Shown here piece by piece: positions 46,038 through 59,000 of a DNA stretch of 64,000 bases. Each line of letters opens with the position of its first letter. Within the stretch, counting starts at the first letter, position 1. The stretch covers positions 248,001 through 312,000 of the forward strand of contig VZTJ01004371.1 of NCBI GenBank assembly GCA_013397795.1, written 5' to 3'. The notes beneath the pieces were generated by a model that had not been told where the DNA came from, ran no database searches, and worked only from the letters and a program-made list of their open reading frames with translations. The position numbers were made by a program, and so were the translations under genes. Origin of the DNA: Orthonyx spaldingii (lineage: Eukaryota > Chordata > Aves > Passeriformes > Orthonychidae).

Positions 46038-47846
46038 GGCAGCTTTAGCTTTAGTGTTTTGTTTATGCTAGCCTCTAGGAACCGGGAGCCTGCAATACAC
46101 ATAAGGCTGCCAAACTTTTTCTCCAGATTGTAACACAGGAAAACAACTTCCCATGCTATGAGGAGCATTGGAAATGCATGCTTCCCCCTTTTACTTTTTA
46201 TTGCACACCATTTAAGAGTCCTAAGCCTGCATCAAATTCTCCGTGACCCAGCTCTAAGCGTTCCACTTAGTTAGCCTAAACCTCTTTACATTCCTCAACT
46301 CTGATCTGCTAATCCCCCATAAATCACCACCGTTTCTCAACAAACTCAAGCCAGTGTTAAGATTTATGTGGAAAGGATTTGTCATTTCCCACCAGCCTTA
46401 ACCTGAATTAAGATGGGTGGGTGCTGGGGGGCGACAGAAGAAGGAGGAGCTGCCACATGAGGGGTAAAGTTTTGCGCAAGAGAGCAAATTTATTTTGTTT
46501 TGCTGATGATCAAGGATTTCAAGCTGCAAATGGGAATGTTTCTGAGGCTGTTTCCATCAGGACAATCCCAGCAGGGAAGGGCCTGGAGAAGAACTCTGTT
46601 TCAACAACTTGTAGGTACTGCATATGCTAGGTGCCTGTGCCAGACCACTGGTGGGGGCTGTTGGGGTGCGGCTGGGGATGGCCCAGAGCCCCATGGGCAC
46701 ACACAGCCTGTGTGGCGTGTGGAGAACGTGAGGAGCTCAGTCCTTTGGTGCTTGGCCCCCAGGTGTGTAGTGGGTAGGAAGCATGTCTCTGCTCTTTGTG
46801 GGGAAAAAAACAAGTGGCAACAAACCCTCAGTGTCCCTCCATTGGGTCTGTCTTGTTTTCCTCAGTTTAGGTGGTCACACTTCAAGTTTCTCCCTGTACT
46901 GCAAACATAGAGGTTTTGTTCCTGGCTGTTACAGGTTGCCTCTCCTCTGGTAGTGCCATGTTTTCTTTTCACATCCTGTGAGCAAGTGTTCAGGAGAACA
47001 GTCCCTAACTGTACCCCCTGTGTGGGACTGGGACCTCAGCCTCTTCCCACTAGGTTTTTTAGAATTCCCATATACATCTGTTGCCAGGCAGAGCATTTAC
47101 AGCTGTTTTGCCTCTCTTCACATCTAGGTTTGTTTGCTGTAGAATACAATCTCTGCTCTTGTTCTTCCCACCCAAACCATTATCCCTTCCTGAAGGCTGA
47201 CAGTCACCCTGCCTCTGGCTACCGAGTCCTGACCCCAGCAGTATCTGCTTTGGCAGAACCAGTCCCTGTACCCCTCCTGGAGGCCACAAACCCTCCCTTG
47301 GCCCCTGACTTCTGGGACTCAGCTGGGCTCCCACATGAATTCTCCAGAACCTGATCCAGCCCAGCTCTATGGAGTTCTGCTAGTCCTTACACTCACCGTT
47401 CTCACCCTGCAATCCCTATGAAGGCTTGCTCCATGACCAGAGCCATCATCTGAGAGTTATGTGGGCATAAAGATTAGCCAGGGTGTCCTAAGCAGAGGCA
47501 TCTCTACCATACTGTGTTCACATGGCTGCCAGCAGTCAAATTCCTGCAAACAAATGCTTCCAGCAGTCACACATATGGGTTTGGTGCGTGATAAACTGCA
47601 TATTTTTGATGAACATTCCTGAAAAATGAATAGGACCATTCAGGGCCTATCTTCACAGGAATAAAGTGTGTGTCTAGGGAAAGGACTTTGGTGCTGGTTG
47701 AAGTTGCATCCATGGGGTGGAAGTTGAGCTGGCTGGGTTGGAGCTGGCACAAGGATGTAATCGGGACATGGCATGAGGCAATGTATCAGCAGCCACCAGC
47801 TGTTCCCAAGACAGAATGTGTGTCTTATCCCATAAGGGGTATGGAA

Positions 47847-47872
47847 AATAATAATAATAACAATAATAATAA
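47847..47872. repeat. (AAT)n microsatellite, one interruption
   Basis: AATAATAATAATAACAATAATAATAA. A short trinucleotide repeat with one C interruption. Confidence 0.9.
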
Positions 47873-48159
47873 AAAGCCACCTTGTGCATGAATCACCTGG
47901 GATGAATATGTTCCTTTTGGCAGTGTGTTGTGCTGTGTCCTTTGACAGACCTGGGCTCTCATTCAGGCTGACCTTTACACCTGGATCAAATAAAATTATG
48001 GCTATTGATCAGGATTTTTGTTGATCTGAGTGGATTTTGAATGAAAACCCAGACATGTTCCCCTGCAAATTTTGTGACTTTATAATCGTGATCTTGACCC
48101 ACAATGGTAGTCAAAAGACACATGCAGATGAAAGGGAAGAAAAGGCACCTGTAAGGCAG

Positions 48160-48330
48160 GTTTTCCCTGTCTGTTTCGTTAGTTTTCGTATCATGTTTCC
48201 TTTGTTTCTGTGTGTGTCAGCTCTTCTCCACTCTTCCTCAGTTCTTTTCCTTTTTCATTTCTCTGTCCCTTGTCTTTGATGTATTCCTCCCTACCTCATA
48301 TTCCCTATTTGCCCTCCTCCTTTCTGCTTT
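48160..48330 (+). repeat. Pyrimidine-rich stretch
   Basis: About 170 bases dominated by T and C with few purines. It produces several good-looking splice-acceptor tracts but no exon that can be supported. Confidence 0.55.
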
Positions 48331-51300
48331 GAAGAACATCGCTCCAGCATCAGTGCATTTGTACCTGCTGGACTTGCACAGGCCCAGGTGGCTTGTGAAA
48401 CACCAGGACACTGCCTTGATGCCTGGAATTGCTCTGCCTCCCCACAAACAGCTCTAGTGAGACCCTGGGACTTCTGCCAAGGGAGACCAGTGCCCCTAAC
48501 TCCACAGGACCCTGCAGCTGCATCCCGTATCCTATGGTAACATACGCTTCAATGTTTTATGATTCAGCTCAAATACTTGAGAGAGGAGCCTCAGTTTTTG
48601 ACTCCAGCCTGTCTGCTACTGCTCACTGCTTTCCCAATCTGTAAAAGGCCATGCAGCTTTCTCTGCACTTGTTCTCTTGGAGGAAGAGCTTGATTCAGAA
48701 AGAGAAGGTCCTGGCTTCTTCCCAGGACTTAAGTGTCAGGTACTTTTTGTTCATGTGCTGAATCACCCCACCCTGACTGGTAGTGAAGTTGCTCTGTGCA
48801 GTTAAATAGTGGCAATAGTTGCCCAAAACAGGCTTTTTTGGGGTGAGGGCTGAGCCAGGGGTCCTGGCAAGGCTGCAGGACTCCAGCATTAAAGCAATTT
48901 ATTTTGGCAATGAAGCTGTTGTGGCTCTTATTCTACTCCTCATGCAGCAGACCAGCTCTAATTCTGCCTGAGTTCTTACCTGAAAGCAGAATTTCACACC
49001 CAGCTCTAGAATTTTAGTTCCTTCTAGTTAAATACTCAGAACCATTCTGGTTTTGAGCTGTAAGTTGATGACAGGATGCTTAAGAAATGCATGAGCATTC
49101 AGCATTCGTTCTGCTTGAGGAGCTGTTTCTCCTGGCTCTTTGTCTAGATCAGATTAGAAAAATGCAGCTTAGCTACCCTTTCCATACCATTCTTGCCCTG
49201 TTCCCCTGGCTTTGTCAGGTCGGCTTTTCAGCTGAAGCCCTGTTCTAGTTCTGCCAAATCACTTCATTCTCATTCTAATTCTTATGAATCCCAGTTTTTC
49301 GCTTCTAGTTTTTGTTAACAGGGATGATATTGTTGGGATCCAAGTGAAATGCTTGGTTGGATAAAGCTAGATGCAGAGGGGTGAGAAGAAGCAGAAACAC
49401 CAGTGAGGAGGGCGAACAAGTGAAGAGGAGCTAGAGAAGCTCTCGTGAGAAAGCCCTTTTGGGCTGATGGCTGGACAGACCAAGGCTGGAAACTCTAAGC
49501 ACAGAAGCTGGTTCAGTTTCTTCTGTGTGTTGGGAAATAGGGGCCTTTTTTGTTCCTGGTAAATAAGCATCGTGTGTCACACATTGTGTAACTCCATCAT
49601 CCATTTGTTCTAAAGGGAAAAAAAAAAGACAATAGCCAGGAAATTGCAAGCTGCTTTGTAGCATAAGATAACTGCATGGTACACCAGGCTAACAAGCCTT
49701 TTAAAATATAACAAGTTTAAACTTGTTCTGCAGTAGGCAAGGACCTCAGTGTATGAAAGAAACCTCTGGATTTTGGTCCAAGTTTACCCGTTCCGCATCC
49801 AGTGTGATACCCTACACAATACTGTAGCTGGCAGTCCCGACATGTCCTGTGAGTGGCAGTGTGACTTAGAGAGGGCAGCACTATTGCCTGCTCCTCTGTC
49901 AGTCCTTTTCATTCTACTTGGCTGTTCAATGGCAGTGGTGGAGATAGCATGTCACCCATGGGTTACACAGTACATGTGGTAACAACAAGTGGCCCCAAAA
50001 ACCTGACTTGTGGGAACAATCACAGTATGAACCTGGTCCCTAAGGATTTCCAAAGGAGGACCAAGGCACCTTACCCTTCTCAAGGCCAAATGATACGAGA
50101 GCGGAGCCAGCTGAGCTCCTTGTCCCCATCTCTTTAATAGTAAAGATGTTGAAGTTCTATTATATATATGTTGCTGCAGCTCCTTTAGATTTAATTTAAG
50201 CTACATGACCTTGCATTTAGAGCGTCTGCCCTTGTCTATAATCTAATCAACTCAGTCAAGAGAAATAGTTGGACAAGGATGAATGTAGGCCCAGGAGCCA
50301 GAAATTAGATTGTGTGCAATTGCATCTGTGGATTTATAGCAGAAATTTACTGCAGAAAGTGGGGATTTTTATCTTCTCAAGAGCTCCAACAGGAGGAGAA
50401 GTTAATGGCTGACACATTTATTGCATGGAATCTGCAAAGACCTATGGAGTTGTCATTAGATGGATGGATCAGGCATCCATGAGTCAATAAATTAGTTAGT
50501 ACACAAGTGGAAGAAAAATCTTGCTAGAGCCATTCTCTCTTCATTGATGGGACAGTGTTGTGATGGAAGTCATAAACAGGAGTGTAGGAAAACATAAGGG
50601 ATTTTTTTTACCTTCTGAGGTCACTTCAAGCAAGTGGTTTCTGAAGCACAGTTTGCATTCTGCTGCTGGCATTGCTCAAAATCATTTTAGTTCCTTCAAC
50701 CCAGCCAGAGGCTGCTCAGCTCCCACCCTGGACTCCCCTCCTCCCTCTACCTTATCAGTGTTATGCCTGGCCCTCATGTCTGATCGACATCCAGGGCTTT
50801 GTTTTCTGCATGGTAGAAATGATGCATTTGCCCTGACACGGGCCACAGGGAAGATGCACAGGCCCATCATGATCTCAAATGGCCACTTCACTCTTGTTTA
50901 CTTTCCCCTCCTGTTGTCCTAGGTGCTGTAAAAATCACCCAAAAAACCCCCAGATCCTGTGCCAGGAATTGTAATGTAAGGCCAGAGAGTAGGGAGCATG
51001 CATGGGTAGATGGGGAGATGCTAAGAACTAGATGATCTTATTTATTTTAGCTTACTTCATGTAGACAAAAGACATTTGGGTTTGTGTATGAGCTCCATGA
51101 GAAGTTTGTTTGTGCTGGCATAGGAGCCTCAAATCATTGCATTCACATTTCCAGCTCTGGATAGTAACACTGAATATAAAATTAAGCAAATGTTTTACTT
51201 TAAGTCACAAACCCCAAGTCTATTCACATTGGATTTTGGGAAACCTTTATAAAAACAACATAACACAAGATTGCATCTAAACTGCTTGGCAGCCTGCCTG

Positions 51301-54300
51301 TAATGGCAACCAGGAGGTTTATTGTTGTGAATTAGTTATTTAGAAGAAGCTGAAAGTGTGACAAAATGATGACAAGCGGGTTTTTTATTTGTAGAAAGTC
51401 AAAGCTGATAGTTCTCAGTGGGAACATGTTGTACAATGTTAGAGCAGAGACTGTACCAACAGAGATGCAAGCATAAGAACCCAAGCCACAAGAAGTGAGA
51501 ACAGGGGGAAAAACATGTGATGGGGACAAACCAGAGGAGTGGTCAGTGCCTGAAAGACTAGTAATAATAAGGGATTTCTTTATTCTATTCCATGAAAATC
51601 TTTCCTACTACATTGTAATTGCGTGACAGAAAAAACACAGACAACTGAAGAAATGCACCAAGAAAAGACTTCCTCTGCTCTGGGTATGCCGAGCGTGGCT
51701 TCACTTGCGAACCCTGAGGGCATTGTTAGTGCAAGCCCTATTCCTTGTGAAGGAAGCCAGCCTGAGAAATAATGAGCAAGAATAAAGGGGCTGTTGGCAC
51801 AATATTATGATTATTTGAGGAAATAATGTGATATGAAGATTAGCACAGGATAATAGCTATTGCATATAGCAGTGTTTTATGGTCCATTCTGCGTTGCTTA
51901 ACATTATTACTCATTCTGTGTCAGGCACTGTTAAACTGAATTTTAAAAGGAGGCCCTTTGCCTTGCTCTGGTGTTGGCGGCTTTGGTGTATTGTTAAGCC
52001 TTACAGTCTACGTGTCTCCGTGCATAATGTAACACTTACTGGTTTGAACTGTAATTCTCTTTTATAATCTTTTACTACTGTGAGACATTGTCCCTTATGG
52101 AATTCCCATAACCTCAAACTTGATTTTCTCATAAAAACAAACCAAAACAGTTCTTTCCTGCACTTTGTAAGTTAGTGTAGACTATTGCTTCGGTATCTTC
52201 TTCCTTCTGCAAATTAAGAAGCTGTATTTTCTTTGATGTCTGGGGTAGGAAGGAATTCATCTGTGGCTCAGCAGCAGGATCAGGTGACATCAGTCCTTGT
52301 ACAGGTCTGTGGGGTCCTGCAGAGCTGACATTACTGACTCTTGCTGCCCACTCTCCTCTACAAGGACTCAAATGGAACCCCATGCTAAGATCAGCCTCAT
52401 GAGATGGCTGCAGTCCATTGCAGGGCCAGATACAACATGGCCAGACACAATTCTGGCCCTGTGCAATTCAAGGGCAGATACTTGCAAGGTATAAAATTTG
52501 GTTAGAAACTCAAGTTATTAATCCTTGCCACATAGCCATGAAGATCTTGCCAGCTTTTGACAAGGGCATGTAGTGATAGGACAAGGGTTAATGGCTTTAA
52601 ACTGAAAAGGGTAGAGGACCACTATGGGCCACATCCTGGCACTGTCACAGTCCCTGCTTACAGATCTGAAGGAGTGTGAGGAGACAGAGCAGGTCCTGTG
52701 CTATCTTAATCAGCGTTAGTGGCATATGTAGGTCTCTCATCAGGAGTTTTGGGCTGTCATTTCATCAGAGGTGGGTGTTATCTGGGTGATCTGGCCTTTT
52801 GGGAAGACTATATTGCAGATTTATAATGCAGATTTAGGATGTTCCCTGCAATGCCCGAACTCAGCCCTGCATCAAATGCGTGGGGTTATAGGACAGCTCA
52901 GGGTTGAATGAGTCCTCGGCATGGGTCTGGCTTAAGTACAAAATGACAGATCAGCCTCTGTGCCAGCATTTCCTGGTTCAGGCCCAGCTGCAATAGCGTG
53001 AGCTTGGACATGACTGCAGAGGGGATTTAAATTCACTGCCCCAAACTGCCTGAAAACTACAGTTTAGGTTTAGTGTTGATTTTGTAAGGGCCAAGGGATG
53101 AGCATCAAGACCTCATCTTCACTTGGGCTGTCAAGGTTCAGGCGGGCCTGGGTTCAAGAAGAACTGTCCTCTCCTTTGACTGCAGATTGGTGGCATTTCT
53201 CTCATCCAGCATCCCAAGGGGATGGTGGCAAACATGCACATTTGTGAGAGGCTGTCCCCAGAAAACTTGTCCCCATTTTCAGCAGTCAGCAGGCAGCCAT
53301 TTCCTGCCGGTTCCCAAGGGACAAAGTGGCTGTAATCCCATTTGCTACCACCCTCATTTTTCCTTGCAGACCCACATTCCAAGAACATCCCTATGCAGAA
53401 CAAAGCTGAAAATGCACTACTTTCTCTGCTGTTGCCCTGGCATGAGGTGCAAGGCATACCTAATGTCCAGTGAGTCAGAAGCTAAGTTTGGCTCCATTCC
53501 CCTTTGCAAAATCTGTGCCAAGAGAAGATTTTCCTGAGCACATCAGGTTTATTAGTCTAAAAAAAAAAGTGAGGAGATAGGCTATTTATATTTGTGAGTG
53601 CCACCAACAGGCACCATGTGAATTCCCTATTTACCTCTCTGCTGGGGGACTGTATTCCCAGTCTCCATCTCACAGCTGGAAAATGTCTGGTAGAAACAGA
53701 CATGCCTTATGATGTACAAGTCTCAGCACCCTGGGACACAGCAATGAGTCCCCGGTCACCCCACATCTCTCCACACTGCTGTGAGGCAGTCTAAAACTGC
53801 AGCTGAGTCTGCAGAGGGAGCAGGGGCAGAGACAGAGTTTTATTTGTTTGGGAAGCACTCAAACACCATGGAGATGAAGGCCACATAAGCACCTAGGTAA
53901 ATAGAAAAGGTTTTGCTAACAGCGAGCAGTAATGCCTAATGAGTCATCCTGCTGCCCTGCAGTGTTGTTATCACTTTTGCATTGTGCAATCAAAAGCTAT
54001 GAAGTTGGCAATAAAAATAATGCACGATGAAATGAATATCTGCCTGGTTAAGCAGAAGGCAGCCGTTTTCTATAGATACTCAATGAAACATAGGTGGTTG
54101 CTTTCAAAGTCAAATTCCAGATTATCCAATTTCTTTGAGCTTCCAGAAGGCTCAGATCTTGATTGAGATGCCTCTGTGGGGACCTCTCTTTAATTAAAAC
54201 TGTATCAACTATTTAACTGAAGAATGTCTCCTGTTGTTTCATGACAACATGCCTGTCAGGGTTAAAGAGTCAGAGAAAGAGATCACCTAATTCATTCACC

Positions 54301-55164
54301 ACTACAGTACGAATAGTTGGAGACTGCTCTAGGCTAGCAGTTCCTCTCCTCCACATAATGAGCTGTAATTCAATACATGGAAGCAGCTATAGAGGATGTT
54401 TTTCCTGTATCTGATGCTGAAAATATATAATATAAGGTAGGTATTAAAGAATAAGATTTTTAGCTAAAATATGGTGTCTCTTCCTCCACCCTTTCACCAT
54501 TTTAAGTGCTGACCCTGAGGTGAACTTTTTTTTAAAAAGAATCTCTGCCCTTACCCACTTGCATTTGTATATTCGTGTTTTGGATAGGATTCATCATGAA
54601 ATAGACCATTTCTGTCAAAGAAGCTGTCTTTCATGCATATTTCTGTTTCTTACTAAAAGTTTTCTTTTCCTGTGGGATTCTTGAGCTGTGCTTCAAGTAG
54701 GTATTCAGTTTTGTTAAAGGTAAACATACCAGTAGTGGGAACAGATTTCAGCCTCAAACTTTTGGAGATTCAGCCACCATTTATTTTAATAAGTGTCACT
54801 TTCAGTAAAGAGAAGGAGAAGCCAACCCCAAATCTCTGGGTTGAAACTTTAGAAGACCTCGTTTGTATCCAGCCTTCACAGTTCAGTCCTGCCCTTGTAT
54901 GGGCTGGCTCTTCTTCCCACTGCACTTAGATCCAGATCTGAATTCAGGCCTAATACCTGTGGTTTGGGCCCATCTCATATTATTAGTCATCTCCTCATCA
55001 TATCACTACTTCTGGTCAGTCACTCCCATTTGGAGAAAGGATTTCTCATATCAGTTTGCATTTCTTATCCCAGAAACTCTACTCCAGCCATGGCTCCAAC
55101 TTAAGTTACTGCCAAACATGCATATCTATTCATGTCCCTTTGAGTTGCTCTCTTCTAGATATTG

Positions 55165-55300
55165 TGGAATCATAGAATATCCTGAATAGGAAGGGGCCCA
55201 TAAGGATCACCAATTTCTAATCCTGGCCCTGCAGAGAACAACCTCAAGAATTACACCACATGCCTAAGGGTGTTGTCCAAACACATATTGGACTCTAAAA
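55165..55300 (-). mobile_element. CR1 LINE 3' fragment (different subfamily)
   Basis: It begins 'ggaatcatagaatatcctgaatagg', then 'aaggggcccataaggatcacc', 'cctggccctgcagagaacaac' and 'gtgttgtccaaacacatattgg'. This is the inverted 3' UTR of a CR1 subfamily whose consensus reads 'atagaatatcctgagttggaaggga'. It is short and moderately diverged. Similarity fades after about 55300. Confidence 0.88.
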
Positions 55301-55880
55301 TGTACTGACCTCTTCTTCAGGAGTCATCTCCAGTTATCTTTAGCAGGGTAGTTCTGGATGTGTTCAAGAACAGGGTAGGGTCTCAGCTCCTTTTCTCTAC
55401 TTGACAAGTTATCCCATCGTTAAGGATAGAGGTTTTCTTCTCTCTCTATCCAGGCAGGGTCCCACTCTTTAATTCCCTTTTACCTATGCTTTTTCAGCTC
55501 AGCTCTGTGAGGATTATCCATTTGCTGCTCCATGTCTCCATGCTGCACAGGAGCTCACCTCTTTCCTCCTCCATACCCACTGCTCCCCTAACTACTTGTG
55601 GGTAGTTGAAGAGTGGATTGGGGAGCAGAAATTTTTCGTTTTTTGATCTGTCTTTTGGAATTGAAAAATGTATAACAAATATTTAATAAGCCACAGAAGA
55701 ATTCTCTGCAGACTGGTGGAATTACATATTAGATGTGCAATGAATCTCGAGTCATGAAGAGAAGGTTTTAAGTGTACATTAAAAAACACAGATGTTCCTC
55801 CATCAAGGTTTGGTATCACTGGGTTCTTTATCAGCAGATAGAAAACACATGTTCCTTTCTATTAGCAGGAAGTCATAAGA
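55301..55880. other. Non-coding unique sequence
   Basis: Nothing recognised beyond the end of the CR1. Confidence 0.6.
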
Positions 55881-55900
55881 TTTTTTTTTTTTTTTTTTTT
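55881..55900 (+). repeat. Poly(T) run of 20
   Basis: A homopolymer that forms the pyrimidine tract of the acceptor at 55908. It could alternatively be the inverted poly(A) tail of a minus-strand retrocopy, but no parent transcript or AATAAA was recognised to its right. Confidence 0.9.
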
Positions 55901-55908
55901 GTCTCCAG

Positions 55909-56091
55909 TAGCTGAAAGAGCAGCACTTCTTTGTGTTTACAGCTCCCTAATACAACCTATAACTGGCTTCAGGACTCTAACCCAGAGAGTGAGTGAGAGG
56001 AGGTCATTACTTGTCACAGAACACTCAATGAATCCTTTCAGCAGTGCAAAAGAACAAGAAGACACTTCAGCAAACTCTGCCTTGGCTTCAT
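55909..56091 (+). other. Candidate exon of 183 bp bounded by strong splice sites
   Basis: T20-GTCTCCAG (AG at 55907-55908) is an unusually long acceptor tract. The right boundary is TTCAT|GTAAGT (GT at 56092-56093). The enclosed 183 bases are a multiple of three. One frame is open from before the acceptor through the donor (VAERAALLCVYSSLIQ..., ending near ...SANSALASC). The peptide is unrecognised. It is a reasonable candidate for an exonised or non-coding transcript segment. Confidence 0.2.
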
Positions 56092-56093
56092 GT

Positions 56094-59000
56094 AAGTTTG
56101 GTGGAACAATCACAATGCCCTTCCTTTTTAGTTTTGGTGCTTGCTAGCCATTTCTTTTTTTCCTTTGTTTTTAATTAAAAATCAACAATAAAGTTTAAGA
56201 AAGCTCCTAGAAATAGACTTTTATGATATTGGGAGATAGTTTCAACAAGAAAGTCAATTGCAAAGAGGTTATCTTTAACTTCAGACAGACAAAATTAACT
56301 GCATGATGATGCAGTGGGTGAATGAATGGTTGAATATTTTACATTTCATTGGGCTCCATTGAAAGTCACTGGAAGTGATTTTATCTACCTTTGACTATTT
56401 GAAAATTAGAAGTTTGGCCTAAAATTTCTAAGACATTTAGGGTCTGACTATGGACAATGGGGAAAGGCACTTTAAAAGGACAATTCAGCCTAGATGTCAC
56501 AGAGCCTACTTAATCTTCTTTCTGAAGATAACTACAAATTGCCTAGAGAAAAATCCAAAATTACTAGTCTAGCCTTGATCTTTAAGCCATTTTTAGACAG
56601 GTTAAATTTAGTGTAATAAATCCTGTTCATATTACCCAGACCTGTAGTGGCCAAGGTTTTTCTGTTGCCTCACGACTGATTTGGTGGCTTTAAATTGGCA
56701 TTGCAGTGAATGATATCATAAAAGTCCTTCCTGGCTGCTGGTCCCATCTGAGCTGTATGAACACTGAAGTAGCCCTTTGTGAATGGGACAAGTGTGGTCC
56801 AGGGAGCAGACATGCAAACCAGGCACACCAGCTGGTCAGTGGTCAGGATTAGTTGCCTGGGGTAAACCTTTGAGGCTGGGCAGATATGACCAGTGTCTGC
56901 ATACTTCAGTGATGTCTGTGTTTTGTAAAGATGATGGAATAGTTTTTACCACCTGATGTAAGAGCTTCCAGATCTGTTTACCATGTACCTCCCCTGAAGA
57001 GAGGGAGGTGCTCTAGTTTGGTGGCTTTTGCTTTGTTTGCAGCTCTAATGTTATGAATGATCTGATAGCCCCTCTATAAACACAGTCATAGAGTGCTTGT
57101 GGCAGAGCTGTGTAATGTGCAGTGATCCCCCAAGTGTGAATTTTGAAGCCTAACCTGTTGCTGTGATTGCTTGTACACCATTGTATGGCCTGCATTGGTG
57201 AGGTACCATGGGCAATATGTGAGCCTTATAGGAGACAGACAAGTATAGACATGTGCAAACAAAACAAGCAAAAAGATCTCCTGAAGGTGTGGGGAAGCCT
57301 GTGTCCTGGACACTTCAGCCCTTTGAGGAAGACCCACCTTCAGTTTTTCTCTCACATCTCACAGGAAGCTTGTGAGGTCATCATCCCCTCCCACTGCCAG
57401 TCATGCCTCAGCCCTGGGACAGCATCCTGCACCCAGGCAACCCTCTTAGGTGACCTACAGCTGGCTGAGTCTGGCAGAGAAGGAGCAGGATATGGGTCAA
57501 TATGCAGCCAAAGGAAGCATCACTTGCAGGGACGCAAGTTGGTGCAAACTGCTCAGCCACAGCCTTGTACCTCAGTCCCATCCCCTGCATGTGCTCAGAC
57601 ACTCCTGCCTGTGTCCCATATGCTGAGGACATGAATGCTTGGCCTTGCACGGATGCCATTTCTTTCACTGTAGAAGAAGCTACTTCAGAAGCCTTCTGAG
57701 TAAACACCATAGCTGGCGCGGTCATCCTAGATACCAGAGCAGGGGACAGACAACTCTTAATGGAAAGATACTCCCAGCTCTTCCCATATTACAAATTCGA
57801 GATGGAATGTTCACCTTTGTGCAGTGTGGGCTGACTGAGTGAGCGTTCCTTGGTCACTGTGCAGCCAAAGTGCACAGGCTCAGGCATCTGCGAGGCTGCT
57901 CGTTGTGCATCTCTGAAGCTGCCCTTCTGTGGCACAAAGCCCACACCCTCCTCAAATAAACAGCTTTTAAAGAAAGCTGGAACAAAACTACCAGAGAGAA
58001 GCATCAAGGGAAGCAGCAAGTAGCAACAGAGGCTGTAAGAGAGACAAACCCTCTAACCACCATAAGCAGATAAAAGGAGATGCTTTTTTCATACTGTCAA
58101 CTGAGTAAATAGCTCCATTGTCACTGGGCTATTATTTGTGTAATCCCTCGGAGTGAATACTGTTTCAAATCTGCTTGTTTTCACATGCAACCACACTTCC
58201 TGCTGCTACTCTCAGCACTGCAGTGCCCAGGCCTGCCAGCAGCCCTGCTTCAAAAGTGGGAAGTTCTTCCAAACTGTGTTTTCCCCCCCACAAGTTCAGA
58301 GCCAGCCAGGCAGGAGAAGGTTATCTGTGAGGACCCAGCCAGCTTAGCCACACTCCTGCAGCACCATGAAGCTAAGATGAGCCAGCAGATGCCAGCTCCT
58401 TGGCTATGCTCCTGAAGATGTGGTGCAGGGGAGGTCCTGGTCTCCTGCCAGCAGGAAGTCTATCCTGGAAGCTGTCACTTTGGCCTTGCCATCCCGTGCT
58501 GCTTGGAACTGCCCTGAAGCAGGCAGATGTTCAGAGGAAAACCCAGTGCTGCTGAGAGGTTCTGCTCCAGCTTGTGGTGTCTCTTGTTTCCCTTTCAAGT
58601 GATGCCTCCTCTTCCTGCTGCCCACCCACAGCACACAAGATACCATCAGTGACGAATCTGGTCCATTCCTGTATCACTACTCCACACTTACTCCACACCA
58701 CAGGGCACAGCACGGGAGGACACAGAAGGTTCTAAATTCTGAGCTGTAACTTTTCATCAAGAGCCAGTCTTAACTGTAGAGGCATAAATCTGAATGGAAG
58801 CCTCTGACTCCAACATCACCATGCACCTTTTAACTCAGTCAATTTGATGTCAATGAAAGAGGCACATACGAGCAAATTTGCACAAATTTGATAAAGGATC
58901 TATTTAATTGTATGTTGTCAAACTGGAGTAGACACCTTGTGCAACTAAGACTTAATTTATATTGATTTACCTGAACCTACTGAGGATACAAAAAGCTGTG

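Larger units (their letters stand above)
46038..55164. other. Non-coding unique sequence, 9 kb without a recognised gene
   Basis: No gene or complete transposon recognised. It contains an (AAT)n microsatellite (47847-47872), a pyrimidine-rich stretch (48160-48330) and two stretches (51660-52080, 53930-54170) that read like constrained non-coding DNA. The phrase 'cccaatctgtaaaagg' near 48630 is faintly MIR-like. Confidence 0.6.

Noticed and set aside
48585..48650. MIR-like phrase 'cccaatctgtaaaagg'
   Set aside because: Only one short phrase matches, too weak to annotate.
57167..57634. 155-codon open frame with overlapping frames on both strands
   Set aside because: Overlapping open frames on both strands point to locally low stop-codon density. 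No family recognised.
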